Assembly (NCBI GenBank): GCA_951217055.1
Contig: OX578281.1
Span: forward strand, 15,043,344 to 15,107,343
Reading direction: 5' to 3'
Length of the DNA stretch: 64,000 bases
DNA from: Gerris lacustris
Lineage: Eukaryota > Arthropoda > Insecta > Hemiptera > Gerridae
The notes below the pieces were generated by a model. The model was not told where the DNA came from. It searched no databases and saw only the letters and a program-made list of their open reading frames with translations. Position 1 is the first letter of the stretch; each line of letters opens with the position of its first letter. Made by a program: the position numbers and the translations under genes. Positions 12,760 to 23,307 of this stretch are shown one piece after another.

Positions 12760-13590
12760 TATTATACAATAACGGTTTGTAAAATCATAACATAATTTAA
12801 GTACTTTATAGAAAGCTTGGTGCCACAATAATGGGTAGACAATTTTTATCTATATTGATATTTGTTTAAAATTGACTATATTTTAATTGGTACCTAAATT
12901 GTTATTTTTTCTATAACAAGAGAGCCTCACTGGTGGCGTCATTGCCGTTGATGACTCTTAAAAAAATGATAATAAATAAATAAATCTAGATATTTGTTAG
13001 CTTTGCTTTTTTATTATTTTCTAGGGAATTAATTGTACACATTTTCCATTACAAAATTATTTGTTGGAAAACTTAATTATCTATACACATGCTACCTTTT
13101 CGATTACAATATTTATGTTTACTAAGTAACAAGTTATTTGGAATATACATTTTGGAATTCTTGGAAATGGATATTATTATTCTGGTTGGTTTCCGGTTCA
13201 AATGTGTCCTAAGGTTAACATGGAACAGACTTGTATTTCAATTACTTATCGGATAGCAGAATTCAAAATAGAATTGTATAAATAAGTGAATTCGTTTGTG
13301 AATTATCATAGGAATATCGGGGGAAAACATCTAAATAACGCAATAGAATATAACTTATTTGAGTGATTCGAGTTCTTCAGTTTAAATTTGATAAAAATCA
13401 TTAACTATAACATATTATAAAATGACAACTTACGACATGAAGATAATCGACTTCTATCCCAAACCTACGGAGTAAAATTGTTTAGATTTCTCAACACCTT
13501 TACCTTAGGGTTTCATCAGCGGTGCACCGACGAAACGCATAGGCTCTTTTCCAGTTTAATTATACATACTTAAAATATTTTTTTTATTTT
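12760..13590. other. AT-rich stretch with no recognisable feature
   Basis: No supported gene, RNA or repeat. It includes AATAAATAAATAAAT-type simple sequence near 12970. Confidence 0.5.
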
Positions 13591-13596
13591 CTTAAA

Positions 13597-13680
13597 GGTA
13601 GGTTCATAGCTATCATTCATGTATTAGAGGCAGAGGTCTGGGTTCGATTCCTAATCAAGCCAGGGGAAGTTATTAATTAA
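13597..13680 (+). mobile_element. tRNA-headed SINE-like fragment
   Basis: An A-box-like segment near 13600 ('ggttcatagctatcatt') is followed after about 30 bases by a perfect B box, GGTTCGATTCC (13641-13651). That is the spacing of internal RNA polymerase III promoters. No complete tRNA fold is present. The head shares 'gctatcat' with 42120, and the sequence after the B box ('ggggaagttattaatt') resembles family B at 24325 and 29235. Confidence 0.5.
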
Positions 13681-13754
13681 TATAATCAGTACACATTAAA
13701 TTGGTTTAATTAAGAAACATAGTTTCTGAGGAAAGATTTTTTAAAGTTAAAAAT

Positions 13755-14304
13755 GTAATGAGTGTTACCTGTAATGAGTGTTACTATACTGTTATTTCTA
13801 CAATACTGTTTATTTTAAAACAAAAAAAATGATTGAGTTTAATGTTTTTACAAAAAATAAATTTGCCGCACGTAAACAAATTGTAAATAAAAGTTAAATG
13901 TTTAAAGTTTGTGTTAAAATTTAATTTTTTCTAGGTCCAATATATAAATGTGTAATGAGTGTTACCATAATGTAATGAGTGTTACTTGAATAAAAACAAA
14001 TTCTTATGGGTAGCCGTGTCCAACTATTTTTTTTATTAAAGAAAAATTATTTTTTCTTCTTCTTTATAATAACAACTTTTATTACAATGCACTGAAAACG
14101 TATCCTTTACATTTTTGAAGCTTTGAGGAAACATTAAAAGATAATAAATGTAACACTCATTACTTTTTTTTTAAAAATTGCAAATATTTTAGGTCTAAAA
14201 AATATTTCTGGTGGGATGAAAGAGAATATTTACGTCTAATATACAATTTAGTAACGTTTCATAAAAACAGAGAAATAAAATCTAAAAAAAATAACACTCA
14301 TTAC
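13755..14304. repeat. Cluster of six GTAATGAGTGTTAC 14-mers in inverted arrangement
   Basis: The 14-mer occurs forward at 13755-13768, 13771-13784, 13952-13965 and 13972-13985. It occurs inverted at 14150-14163 and, with one change, at 14291-14304. The outermost copies could be the ends of a non-autonomous element of about 550 bp. The doublets at the left suggest a repeated protein-binding site. The intervening DNA is AT-rich with no open frame. Confidence 0.8.
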
Positions 14305-14309
14305 GTCAA

Positions 14310-16084
14310 AAATGTGATTTTTTATGTATATATGTTTATATAATGTAAATGCATTTGAAAACTGACTGTTCTTGAACTAAAATGTCATCCTAAGTCCCTG
14401 ATGTGTCAGAATAATCAATATTATCATGTCTAAGGCTTATTTTAATTTTCTATAAAGTAGCCAAATTGATTTCCCTAAAGGTACATTTTATTTGAAAATT
14501 ACCCAGTCAGTTATAAGCCATGATTTATATATTTGTTACCACAGAGAGACCCTGTTCCATGCTCCAACTCATCTGATGTTTTTTAAATGTTACAAAAAAA
14601 ATGTATAAAGTTAGTTACCTATTTAAAAGTGACGAACCAAACAATGGTGATATAAATACATAAAAATAGTTCTGCCAATATAAATTTAAATTTCTCGGGA
14701 TTTTCTCAATCTAGTCCTGATGATAACATGGTTTGATTGAAATATAGCCGATTTGAGAAGTAGAGGAAATTTTAGATACGAATACACCCTAAACGAGTTA
14801 CCACAAATGTACTCATATTATATTAATATATAGAACTGGGAAAATAAGAAAAGGAAAAGATACCCCTTATAAGTGAGGCAACCCTTTAAGATAATGAGAG
14901 TATGTTTGTTATATACACAACATATTTACTTAACCATCATTTTTCAATCAGTGGTCTTTAGATTGGAAGTCTATAGTTGATTAATACAACGAGGATTATT
15001 GTTCTTCTAAGTTCCTTTATGTGTTATTTTTTCAGTATAACATCAGATTCACTTATTCTTTGCAACTAAAATAAATATCATTATCAACTAAGCTTATAAG
15101 CGTATAAGCCGGGTACTTAGGTGCTTTAATGATCATGTTGTCCTCATCAATACAAAGCTTGTTTTTCCTGCCACCTTAATTTTTTCTTCTTGGATTTAGT
15201 TAAAAAGAAAAAGCCGAAAAAAACCCATAATCTTTACAAAGTTGGCTCCTCCAGCGGTCTTATAAAGGGTGGATTAAACAAAATATCGATGCTTTTGGTT
15301 CGCCCCAAATGGCTAGAACTAATTAAACTTGAGGCAACAGCTTACTTCTCCACCCCTTTCCACTCTTCATTATTATTTCCCCCCTTTTTTTCATCCCCGT
15401 AAAGTTTAACTAAAAAAGCCCGTTTTAAATATTTTTTAAAGGTAAAATCCTACACCAGTATGATTTTTTTTAAGGTTCGGTGAATCCAGTAAAACACAAG
15501 TTTTAAAGGATTTTGTTTTTAAAAAACCAGATTTTTTCCATTCTGTTTTGTGCTTTAAATTTTTTTGTAGTTTTATTTTTATGGTTTTTGGCATTCATTT
15601 AATTATTATTTTCCATTTTTGAAGTGAAATTGGGTTCCTTAAAAATTTTGTATTTATATAAGCCTGACTAAGAAAGTTTAAATTAAAACTATTTTTACAA
15701 AGGCAACATATATAGCTGGTTAAAAAACTTCAATTGTGTGATAAATAATTTGAGCAAGCGTTGTCAATCTGTAGAAGCTGGACTGAACTGAAAACTTAAT
15801 TAAAACTTCTTACTTTCAATAAAATATGGAGCTTGTCTGATTACTTGTGTAACAGTAACGTTTTCACGTCCAACGATAACATAAATAATCGTTTTAGATT
15901 TACACTTGTTTATAATACAAACGGGAGGTATAAATCAAACAGGCAGAATACAAACGGGAGGGAGGATTTTAACACAGATTGATTTTCTGAAGTTAGGAAG
16001 TTAATACTTAGGAGAGGGCTTCAATTAAGGATATAAGCAATTCTAATTGAAGTTTTTCTTTTGTGGACTTGAGGTTTTTTTATA
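14310..16084. other. AT-rich stretch with no recognisable feature
   Basis: No gene, RNA or repeat can be supported. The 70-codon frame at 15190-15402 has no recognisable domain. There is a short duplication of 'atacaaacggga' near 15918 and 15948. Confidence 0.5.
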
Positions 16085-16138
16085 TAAGTAGTTGGTTGTT
16101 TTTTGGAATGAAAGTCCTTTATTATATTTTATTCACAC

Positions 16139-16171
16139 AAGCTTTCGTCCAGGGAACCTGGACTTCTTCAG
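16139..16171 (-). ncRNA. Hammerhead-ribozyme-like motif, left arm
   Basis: Minus-strand counterpart of the motif at 16934-16966, identical in sequence across the core. It lies downstream of the GIY-YIG frame and in the same orientation, which is the expected sense direction for a Penelope-type element. Confidence 0.55.
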
Positions 16172-16330
16172 GTTTTGGAAATACTGTAGATTTAGAGAAA
16201 CAAATGGTCAAAATGAAAACGAATTTTGGAAATGAAAGTCTTACCAAGTTAATTTTGATTGTTTTAATGTTTTTTTTGAAAAGAATTAATTTTATTTTTT
16301 TAACTGACATACCTAATCAAAAATTTTGAA

Positions 16331-16795
16331 TTATTTATTTTTATTTGTATTAAATATAATATTTGTGTAAATGTTGCTTAATTTATTGGTGTCTTGTTTC
16401 AAGTTTATGTTGTTAGTATTTGATTTTATGTATAACATTTCCAGTGTAAGTCGTTTTTGGTGGTGTTTTTCAGTGTGTAGAATATTATAATTATCTGTGT
16501 CTAATGTGTGTTTAGTGTTGTGTGCGTGTTCTGATATAGCTGTGTTAGTGTTGTTATTTGAGATGTCTTTAATATGTTGATGAAATCTGTTTTTGAATTG
16601 TTGTGAAGTTTCTCCTATGTATGTTGCAGGGCATTGTTTACAGTTAATTTGGTATACGATGTTACTTTGTTGCAGAGGAGGGATAGAATCTTTGAGTTTG
16701 GAGTATAAAATTGATTTTAGGGTGGTGGCATTTTTTTGAGCTATTTTGATATTATTATAAGGTTGAAACAATTTTTTAATTTGTTCAGTAGTCAT
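16331..16795 (-). CDS. GIY-YIG endonuclease domain of a Penelope-like element (fragment)
   Basis: This 154-residue frame corresponds to the C-terminal endonuclease of Penelope-like retroelements, which nicks target DNA for reverse transcription. Visible features in order: 'LKSILYSKLKDSIP' (about 26-39), typical of the linker; 'IVYQI' (46-50), the GIY strand; Cys52 and Cys55; TYIGET (58-63), the YIG strand with Tyr59; Arg70 in 'FKNRFHQHI'; His90 and His96, which with the two Cys could form the zinc-binding CCHH set known in this family; Glu119 in 'RLTLEMLY', the expected metal ligand; and Asn131. All key residues are therefore kept. Complete proteins are about 700-1000 residues with an N-terminal reverse transcriptase, so this is a truncated copy. 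The ATG at 16795 sits two bases from the inverted repeat and is simply the first Met of the surviving part. Confidence 0.9.
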   Translation of the reverse strand: MTTEQIKKLFQPYNNIKIAQKNATTLKSILYSKLKDSIPPLQQSNIVYQINCKQCPATYIGETSQQFKNRFHQHIKDISNNNTNTAISEHAHNTKHTLDTDNYNILHTEKHHQKRLTLEMLYIKSNTNNINLKQDTNKLSNIYTNIIFNTNKNK

Positions 16796-16933
16796 TGTCA
16801 GTTAAAAAAATAAAATTAATTCTTTTAAAAAAAAACATAAAAACAATTAAAATTAACTTGGTAAGACTTTCATTTCCAAAATTCGTTTTTATTTTGACCA
16901 TTTGTTTCTCTAAATTTACAGTATTTCCAAAAC

Positions 16934-16966
16934 CTGAAGAAGTCCAGGTTCCCTGGACGAAAGCTT
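16934..16966 (+). ncRNA. Hammerhead-ribozyme-like motif, right arm
   Basis: The order is CTGAAGA (16934-16940, fits CUGANGA), one A, a perfect 7-bp stem with a 3-base loop (16942-16948 with 16952-16958), then GAAA (16959-16962) and GCTT. After GAAA the bases AGCT are self-complementary, which would allow the very short helix III seen in Penelope-type hammerheads, probably as a dimer. The extra A between the CUGANGA box and helix II departs from the canonical core. Helix I pairing is only partial. It points opposite to the nuclease frame. Confidence 0.55.
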
Positions 16967-17139
16967 GTGTGAATAAAATATAATAAAGGACTTTCATTCC
17001 AAAAAACAACCAACTACTTAGATATAAGCAATATTAATAAAATAATTTCCACACATTATCCAAAAGGAGAGGGTATAGCAATAAGGGGAGAGGGTTGAAG
17101 GAAATTAGGGCATCTACATTCTCGCCTAGTAAAATAACT

Positions 17140-17487
17140 TAATTATCGTTAGATTCGTATTTAAATGAATCTAAGGACTACATTTTAGAATTTTTTAATA
17201 AAAATCGTCGGAATCATTTAGTTTTTTTTAGGGTTTTGAGGGTTAGCGCCCCCAAATTTGGAGCTAAAATTTATTTCTCAATTTTGCATCATAGTATGAT
17301 TTTTCTGAATATGTATGCCAAATTTCGTCAAAATTGGCCCAGTAGTATAGGCTCCAGGCGTCTGCGCAGACGACAGACAGACATTTAAAAAAACAAATCT
17401 TTGGACTCAGGGGACATGAAAACGTGTAAATCCATCAAAATCGAATTTTTAGCACCATCACAATACTTTCTCTTTATATGAGAAAGT
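17140..17487 (-). mobile_element. Family B repeat, copy 3
   Basis: One of the best-preserved copies. The terminal hairpin ACTTTCTC/GAGAAAGT lies at 17465-17487. Next, on the minus strand, come 'gattttgatggatttacac', the GTCTGTCTGTCGTCTG tract (about 17378), the core 'ccaattttgacgaaatttgg' (about 17325) and 'ttgggggcgctaac'. It stops short of the tRNA-like B box. Confidence 0.8.
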
Positions 17488-17489
17488 AA

Positions 17490-19380
17490 AAAAAAATTCA
17501 AGAACCTTTTTATTTTTAGCTATACCAACTCGTTTTACCATGCTCAATACAATATTAGAATGAGACTGCCAAATCTTAAGTAAATGTTTTGAAATTTCCA
17601 GGAAAAGAAATCGAGAGAATGTTAAAAATACAAATGGGTTATATGTCTCATGTTGTATGAAAAACCATTATTGCCTAGATGTCAAAAAGGTTTTAAGATA
17701 AGCTTTAAACGGGGTAAGGAAAGAAGAGACAAGACAGAATGACATCAGACTAAAGGGCCCTCCTCAATAAACAGCCAAGCCAAACGTCAATCCTTTGCCA
17801 ATAAACAGTCAGCCAAAAAATGCCAATTCTACCTATTTTAGGAGTCACATCTTTACCCGTCGTGACAACAACTTGACAAGAGACAAATTCAATATAGTTA
17901 AATTAAATTTGAAAGGAGAGGGGGAAAGGACCGGGAGGAGGGGTTTGAGCTCCAAGGAATTTTCTTTTTCCAAGCCTTGCATTGAAATTGGAGTTTTGAG
18001 ACGGGAACTATTTAAAAGCTAGCAAATATTTTGGAATGACGTCATCTCTTATTTCATCTCCTCCAATCCCTTAAGGCCTAATACCTAATTTTAATATGTT
18101 TAACAGAGAAGGAATCCGATATAATTGTAATAAAATCTCAAGCAAGCAACCGGGTGGGGAATTCGACGAAGGAATTTTTAAACCGTCTTGTAGAAATGGA
18201 ATTAAAAGCAGTTCTTGTTATATAGACACCATTTCGAATTTAAGACGTTCTTCGTTTTATTTATTATAAAGGATTATTACTAGATGTTTTTTAGATGGAT
18301 TTTTTTTTTGTCATGATTAAAGAATAAGAAGTTAAGATTTATGAGATGTATAATACTGTAAAACATAAGAGATTTAGTTGAAATAATATTACCCATGAAT
18401 TTTAAGGGTTTACCACGGAATCTCTCAACCGCGTCTGTTTTTGCTTTGATGACTTATAGTTTAATGCCAAATCGTGTGGTCTTCGTACTATCGACTCGTC
18501 TTTCAAATGACTGACTTATTAACTGTCAATGGTAGATTTTATGTCTACCATTATTTTAGCGGGTAATATTAAAGGAAAAATTTGAAAAATTCGCTCATTC
18601 ATTTTTATGAAGTAAATATTAGATTGCTTGGTTGTTTTTTTTGTGTCCAATAATTGAAATAGTCAATTTATTAGATTACTCTATTGTGAATATAGTTTAA
18701 ATATATTCGATTACTTCTGCTTTTAAATTTTCAGAAACTTTTTTTCTTTAAAAGTTTATAGGTTTCTTCCAGTTTTTTTGTTTTTTTAAAATTCCTTAGT
18801 GATTGTATATCTCCATTAGGAAATCATAAATATTCACGTGAAACATTTTACGTTAAAAAAAGAAAAAAAAAAATTGCGAAAAATATAAAGCTTTAAATAT
18901 TAAAATTGTTTTCACTTTATGCATTTTACTTAAAATATTCGCTTTTGATGGGTACGAATTTGTCGGCAGACAGCCTGTAGATATATCATGAAAAGCATTT
19001 TTCGTTTGAGAGCAATAGGTTCTATATGTTCACAAAAATTGCATATATTTGCATATTAATTATAATTATTCTCTGTGTTAGACTAAAAAATATTTATCAT
19101 TCTATATATATATATATATATATTTTTTATTCTAAAAATTCTTTGAAAGCTTGTCCTTTTACATTAAATGTTATTTAAATGTATGTACACAATTATTGTT
19201 TTATTAAAAATATATGTATAATTTTAATATAAATTTATAGCATGGTTTTCTGTAAATTTAGGCTTTTTTTATTAGGTAAGTGAGTATTTTCTATCAAAAA
19301 AGAGAAAATTTGTTCTCTATATTGACATAGAAATTTTTTGGGCTGGGGGATAGAAGAAATTTGACATAAGATATGTGACG
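17490..19380. other. Stretch with no recognisable gene; short (AT)n at 19103-19122
   Basis: I see no supported gene or RNA. The 75-codon frame at 17795-18022 has no recognisable domain. An intron-like junction at 19275/19276 is listed separately. The rest is AT-rich DNA. Confidence 0.5.
19256..19284 (+). promoter_or_regulatory. Weak candidate recursive splice (ratchet) site
   Basis: A short T-run is followed by ATTAG and at once by GTAAGTG, so a 3' splice site abuts a 5' splice site at 19275/19276. The pyrimidine tract is short and broken by A, so this is much weaker than the sites at 30043 and 53480. Confidence 0.25.
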
Positions 19381-19383
19381 CTC

Positions 19384-19930
19384 AAATATAGTACTTGGAT
19401 GTTAGGATCTAACAGGAGGTAGCTCGATTTTCACTTTTTGACATTTTCATGTTTAGGCTATGGAACATAAGTCAAAAACGTTTCGTTAATTTTAGCTTAA
19501 AAACTCAGAAAAGTATAACAAGGAGTTATATGGAGGGAGGCCCAACAGCTGGAGACTGGACACCTATAGGAGGTGTCCAGTCTCCAGCTGTTGGGCCTCC
19601 CTCCACCGCACGTCATAGGGCCGAAGAAAGTCGAAAAGATTTGTACGTGTGACAGGGAGTTAAGAAAGTACAGGAGGTTGCCATCAACTCTCAGCCCTCT
19701 CGGCCCTACCTAGTATGAAGGCATATTTACAATTCGTAGAAGGCGCGCCGGCGCCTTTGAATTCAGTCGTTTGTAATCAAGCCGCGGCAGTGCCGGTGCG
19801 GTGTGGAGATAAGAATAAAATTAGTTCTACGTTTTGCCACTTGAAGCGCTGAAGTATTTAAATATAGTACCGGGAAGTTAATAGGTAAAAGGAGGTAGCT
19901 CGGTTTTCACTTGTAAGTACTATATTTTAA
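19384..19930 (+). mobile_element. Composite of short repeats E and D
   Basis: Two copies of the small repeat E (about 19384-19435 and 19860-19930) flank a copy of repeat D ('ttgacattttcatgtttagg', and later 'gtgacagggagttaagaaag'). Repeat D recurs at 44962-45250 and 45528-45660. Repeat E recurs twice at 56400-56600. A 35-bp perfect hairpin (19531-19605) and a small GC palindrome AAGGCGC/GCGCCTT (19740-19757) lie inside. Confidence 0.6.
19531..19605. repeat. Perfect 35-bp inverted repeat with 5-base loop
   Basis: 19531-19565 is the exact reverse complement of 19571-19605, with 'atagg' between. The arms start TGGAGGGAGGCCCAACAGCT. It is inserted in repeat D and is GC-rich compared with its surroundings. 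Possible origins are a fold-back replication event, a hairpin RNA gene or a read artefact. Confidence 0.95.
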
Positions 19931-19934
19931 GTAC

Positions 19935-20670
19935 CATAGCTCACCAATAGGAGCGTCCATGGCAACCATCTTCAGAGGGGGAGGTGTAAAGGTTAGCTAA
20001 ACTATTGGCTGCACTAAAATCAATGCCCAAAAACATATCCATTGAGGTGTATTTAGGAAGGAAAACATTGTGATTTAATGTATTACCATGAATTGGGTTT
20101 TCTTAATAGTTTCTACTTTTATATGTAGAATTTATTATCCCCCCCCCCAATTGAACCTAAATGCTTAGTCTTCTAAAAATGATCACCGACATATAATGTG
20201 GTTTCGTAGTTGACCCTTAATTTTCTCTGTAGACCCTTAATTTTATTTTTTATTATGTTGAGTCTAGATTTATACATTACTGGCTGTTAGTAATGTATAA
20301 ATACAAAAGTGTTATGCCTGCACAAAAGGCTTTTATATCCCCCCTTTTTTAATAAAAGGCTTATCAGATTTTGATTGTATAAGGAAGTTGTAAGGTTTAT
20401 AAACGAGGTACATGTGTTGTGTTCGTAGTCTCTCCCCCTTTTTTTCTTTATAGAGCAATTAGGAAGGTGTTTAAACTCTCATTAATAACGTTGTTTCCTG
20501 AAATAAATTGCTTGAATCCATATATATAGTATTATCTCTAAAGGTTTCTAATGAATTACTTACTAATTATTAACCTAACTGGTAAAAATTATCACTTCTT
20601 ATTACACGATTTGGTATTTAATTTAAAAGCAGCCCTCAATAGTTACCATGACATTCATGATAAAAATGGC
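19935..20670. other. AT-rich stretch with no recognisable feature
   Basis: No gene or RNA can be supported. Confidence 0.45.
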
Positions 20671-20674
20671 TTCC

Positions 20675-21573
20675 GGTAAGCTTACCGAGCTTGGTGAAAG
20701 TAAGCTCGGAACCAAAAACTGATTTCTTCCAAAATAAGAATAATTGAAGTGAAATTCTCAGCATTAATTTGCTTTCCGAGCTTGCCGAAGGTATCGGAAG
20801 CATTTTGATCATCAAGCATCATGTTTCATTTTGAAGAACATTTTTTTTCCGTGGTAGGCTGTGAAATATTAACTTAAGAGCCTAAAAAACGTAGCTAAAA
20901 TCCATTTTTTTATAACGGGAACTTATCAAAATCTTTTCATTACTCCTAAACTGTATTAAACAAATTTTTTACATCCTACGGGTAGTTGTTAAAAGTGCCG
21001 ATTTTAGCGCTGCAATCTTTGCAGACATGCTTCTTATTACAATTAAACTCCACTAGATATCAATGCGTTTTATTTATCTTTTTTTATAGTGTTACTTCTT
21101 TAAAGTTTCTTTTTCTCAAAACTATATCGGTAAGCTTACCGAGGTTAGTGGAGGTAAGCTCGGAACCAAAAAACTGATTTCTTCCAAAATAAGTATAATT
21201 GAAGTGAAATTCTCAGCATTCATTTGCTTACCGAAGGTATCGGAAGCATTTTGATCATCAGCATCACGTTTCATTTTGAAGAACATTTCTTTTCCGTGAT
21301 AGGCTGTGAAATAGTAACTTTAGAGCCTAAAATAAGTAGCTAAAATCCATTTTTTTTTTAATTTCGTGGACTTAACAAAATCTTTCATTACTCCTAAACT
21401 GTATTGAATAATTATTTTACGTTCTACGGTTAGTTATTAAAAGTGCCGTTTTTAGCGCTGCAATCTTTGCAGACATGCTTCTTATTACAATTAAAATCCA
21501 CTAGATTTCAATACGTTTTATTCATCTTTTTTTATAGTGTAACCTCTTTAAAGTTTCTTTTTCTCAAAATTAT
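20675..21573 (+). repeat. Tandem duplication, unit about 454 bp
   Basis: 20675-21128 and 21129-21573 are two diverged tandem copies. Each begins GGTAAGCTTACCGAG, contains 'ggtatcggaagcattttgat' and 'gcgctgcaatctttgcagac', and ends 'ctttttctcaaaa'. The unit contains the hairpin typical of family A ends, so it is probably a family A relative that duplicated by unequal exchange. No open frame is shared. Confidence 0.9.
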
Positions 21574-21574
21574 A

Positions 21575-22115
21575 CTGTCTCGCTTCGCTTGACAGTAAAT
21601 ATAATTGCCGCGGTAAAGAAAAAACTCTCTTCGCAGCCTAGTAACGTAATATACTATTTGTGACTCCATGAAATAAGTTACTGACATCAGGCAATATTTC
21701 CAGTCTCGTGTCTGTCTATGGCTATTGAAAACCAAATCTAAAATACTCCGATTTGAATAAAATAGGGATGGTACATATAAATTAGACTACCCTATTCACA
21801 TTAGGATATTGGAATCCGATTAAAAAAAAAAAACATTATTCGGTCACTCAGCGGCTTCTACCCTTTACTCTCGCAACTTCTGCTCCCGCATTCGCTGACT
21901 CCTGTGCAAGCCCCCATTCTCCTGTTTTATTTCAATTTAAATATGAGCAAGATAGAGGGTTTAGCAGTGAACTGTAACAGGAAACTGTGGACGCATCTCA
22001 TTAACCAAGCCATGGAGACCCAAATATTTTAGGAGTTGAAGCAATTTTATTTAGGGGAGGTTAGGGGCGTAATCAATAACATTTTAAATTAAATTTGTAA
22101 GATGTCCTTTTATAC
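21575..22115. other. Stretch with no recognisable feature
   Basis: No supported gene. A small palindrome ACTGTC...GACAGT lies at about 21577-21596. The 67-codon minus-strand frame at 21532-21735 has no recognisable domain. Confidence 0.45.
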
Positions 22116-22120
22116 TTTGG

Positions 22121-22500
22121 CCTCCAAGCTTACTGAAGGTATGGGATCGTTCCGAAGAAGGAAATTATTTCAAAAATTCCAAGACAGACATCAAGGAACA
22201 TTTTTAGTTCCCTGTCTGTCGGTCTGTCACTCAATTTTTGCGAACCAAAATCTAATCGATTATTGAAATTTGAATAGTAGGTTATAATTAGTCCATATAA
22301 GTTTCAACCTTCTGCACCGATTTGTTTCTCTTCCACATACGCACAAACACACATTTATTAACACCTATACATTCAAAAGAAATTATCTGATTTTAATGAA
22401 ATTTGAATTGTTTGTCAAAAGTAGGCTGCAGATTGCAGATTGATTCGATATTGTTTAACATATCTTTTTTTCTTCAAAAATTCTCTAGCCAGCTCTACTC
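22121..22500 (-). mobile_element. Family A repeat, incomplete
   Basis: Minus orientation, with the hairpin end at the left ('ccaagcttactgaaggtatg'). Then come the 'ttccaagacagacatcaagg' block, a GTCTGTC tract, 'cttctgcaccgatttg', and the core 'ctgattttaatgaaatttga' (22389-22408). The opposite terminus 'ctgccaattagtgtggc' is missing. Confidence 0.7.
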
Positions 22501-22602
22501 GATTAAAAAGTAAAAAGCGATTAAAAATTAAACCTTTGTGTTTTAATTTGAAAAAAAAAAAATAATAATACCAATTTAGCATTTCTAGGTATTTAGGATG
22601 AT

Positions 22603-22621
22603 AGAGAGAGAGAGAGAGAGA
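22603..22621. repeat. (GA)n microsatellite
   Basis: About nine GA dinucleotides. Confidence 0.95.
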
Positions 22622-22667
22622 AAATATAAATATATACTTCAGCTCTATCTTAATTAATTGTATTCTG

Positions 22668-22708
<41 letters not shown>
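22668..22708 (+). repeat. Poly-A tract (41 A)
   Basis: An uninterrupted run of A. No AATAAA signal or retrocopy is recognisable just upstream, so it need not be a retroposition tail. Confidence 0.9.
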
Positions 22709-22710
<2 letters not shown>

Positions 22711-23300
22711 GAAAAATTGTAATTTGAAAATATTTTTTCGATTTTGACTAATTTACTGACAAAACAATAATATTCATACTTTTATAAATTTATTTCGCAT
22801 AATTTAATCTGTTTATATTTAAATTTAATTTGATAATTGATTTCACTTGCAAAATCTCTTTGTAAATTCTAATTATCTTAATTAACCCCGGATAATCCCT
22901 GTTAGAATTAAGCCAGCTGATGAATTCGAAACATTTCAACCTGGATTAAATCCCGTCGGATATTTTGATTTAAACTCCCCTAATTATCATGTTAATGTCA
23001 GTTATTTAAAGCATGTTGCTTCAGCTTTAGGATTTTACTTCTAGTCGACCGTGGTTTTGTTTTAAATGCGCGATTAAAACCCCCCTTCCCGAATAGGTTT
23101 AAATGTTATTGTCCGATTTGAGATTTTGTTTAATTTTACAAAGTATTATCCTTTCTCTCCAGTAAGCGTAATAAAGTTAAAACATTTAAGTTTATTTAAC
23201 AGTATTATAAAATTATTAATGTATATATGATTTGATTTATTCATATAAATTGTTCATTTTTTTTTAAAAGAAATCTTTAAATATGTTTGTTATTATATTT
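22709..23300. other. Non-repetitive stretch with homeodomain-like TAATTA motifs
   Basis: There is no gene. The part from about 22860 to 23100 is of higher complexity than its flanks and holds several TAATTA/AATTA cores. It is a possible conserved non-coding element, on composition only. Confidence 0.35.
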
Positions 23301-23307
23301 AAAAATA

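Larger units (their letters stand above)
16085..17020 (-). mobile_element. Penelope-like retroelement copy with inverted terminal segments
   Basis: Two nearly identical segments of about 225 bp, 16085-16309 and 16797-17020, face each other in opposite orientation. They enclose a minus-strand GIY-YIG nuclease frame (16331-16795). Penelope-like elements often carry terminal repeats ('pLTRs') in direct or inverted order, are frequently 5'-truncated, and commonly hold hammerhead ribozyme motifs in those repeats; all three traits fit. The reverse-transcriptase part, which should lie upstream, is missing. Similar short open frames on opposite strands at 16063-16329 and 16785-17009 simply reflect the mirrored arms. 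Confidence 0.85.

Noticed and set aside
22668..22708. Poly-A tail of a processed pseudogene (also 61167-61198)
   Set aside because: No coding similarity, poly-A signal or target duplication is visible upstream.
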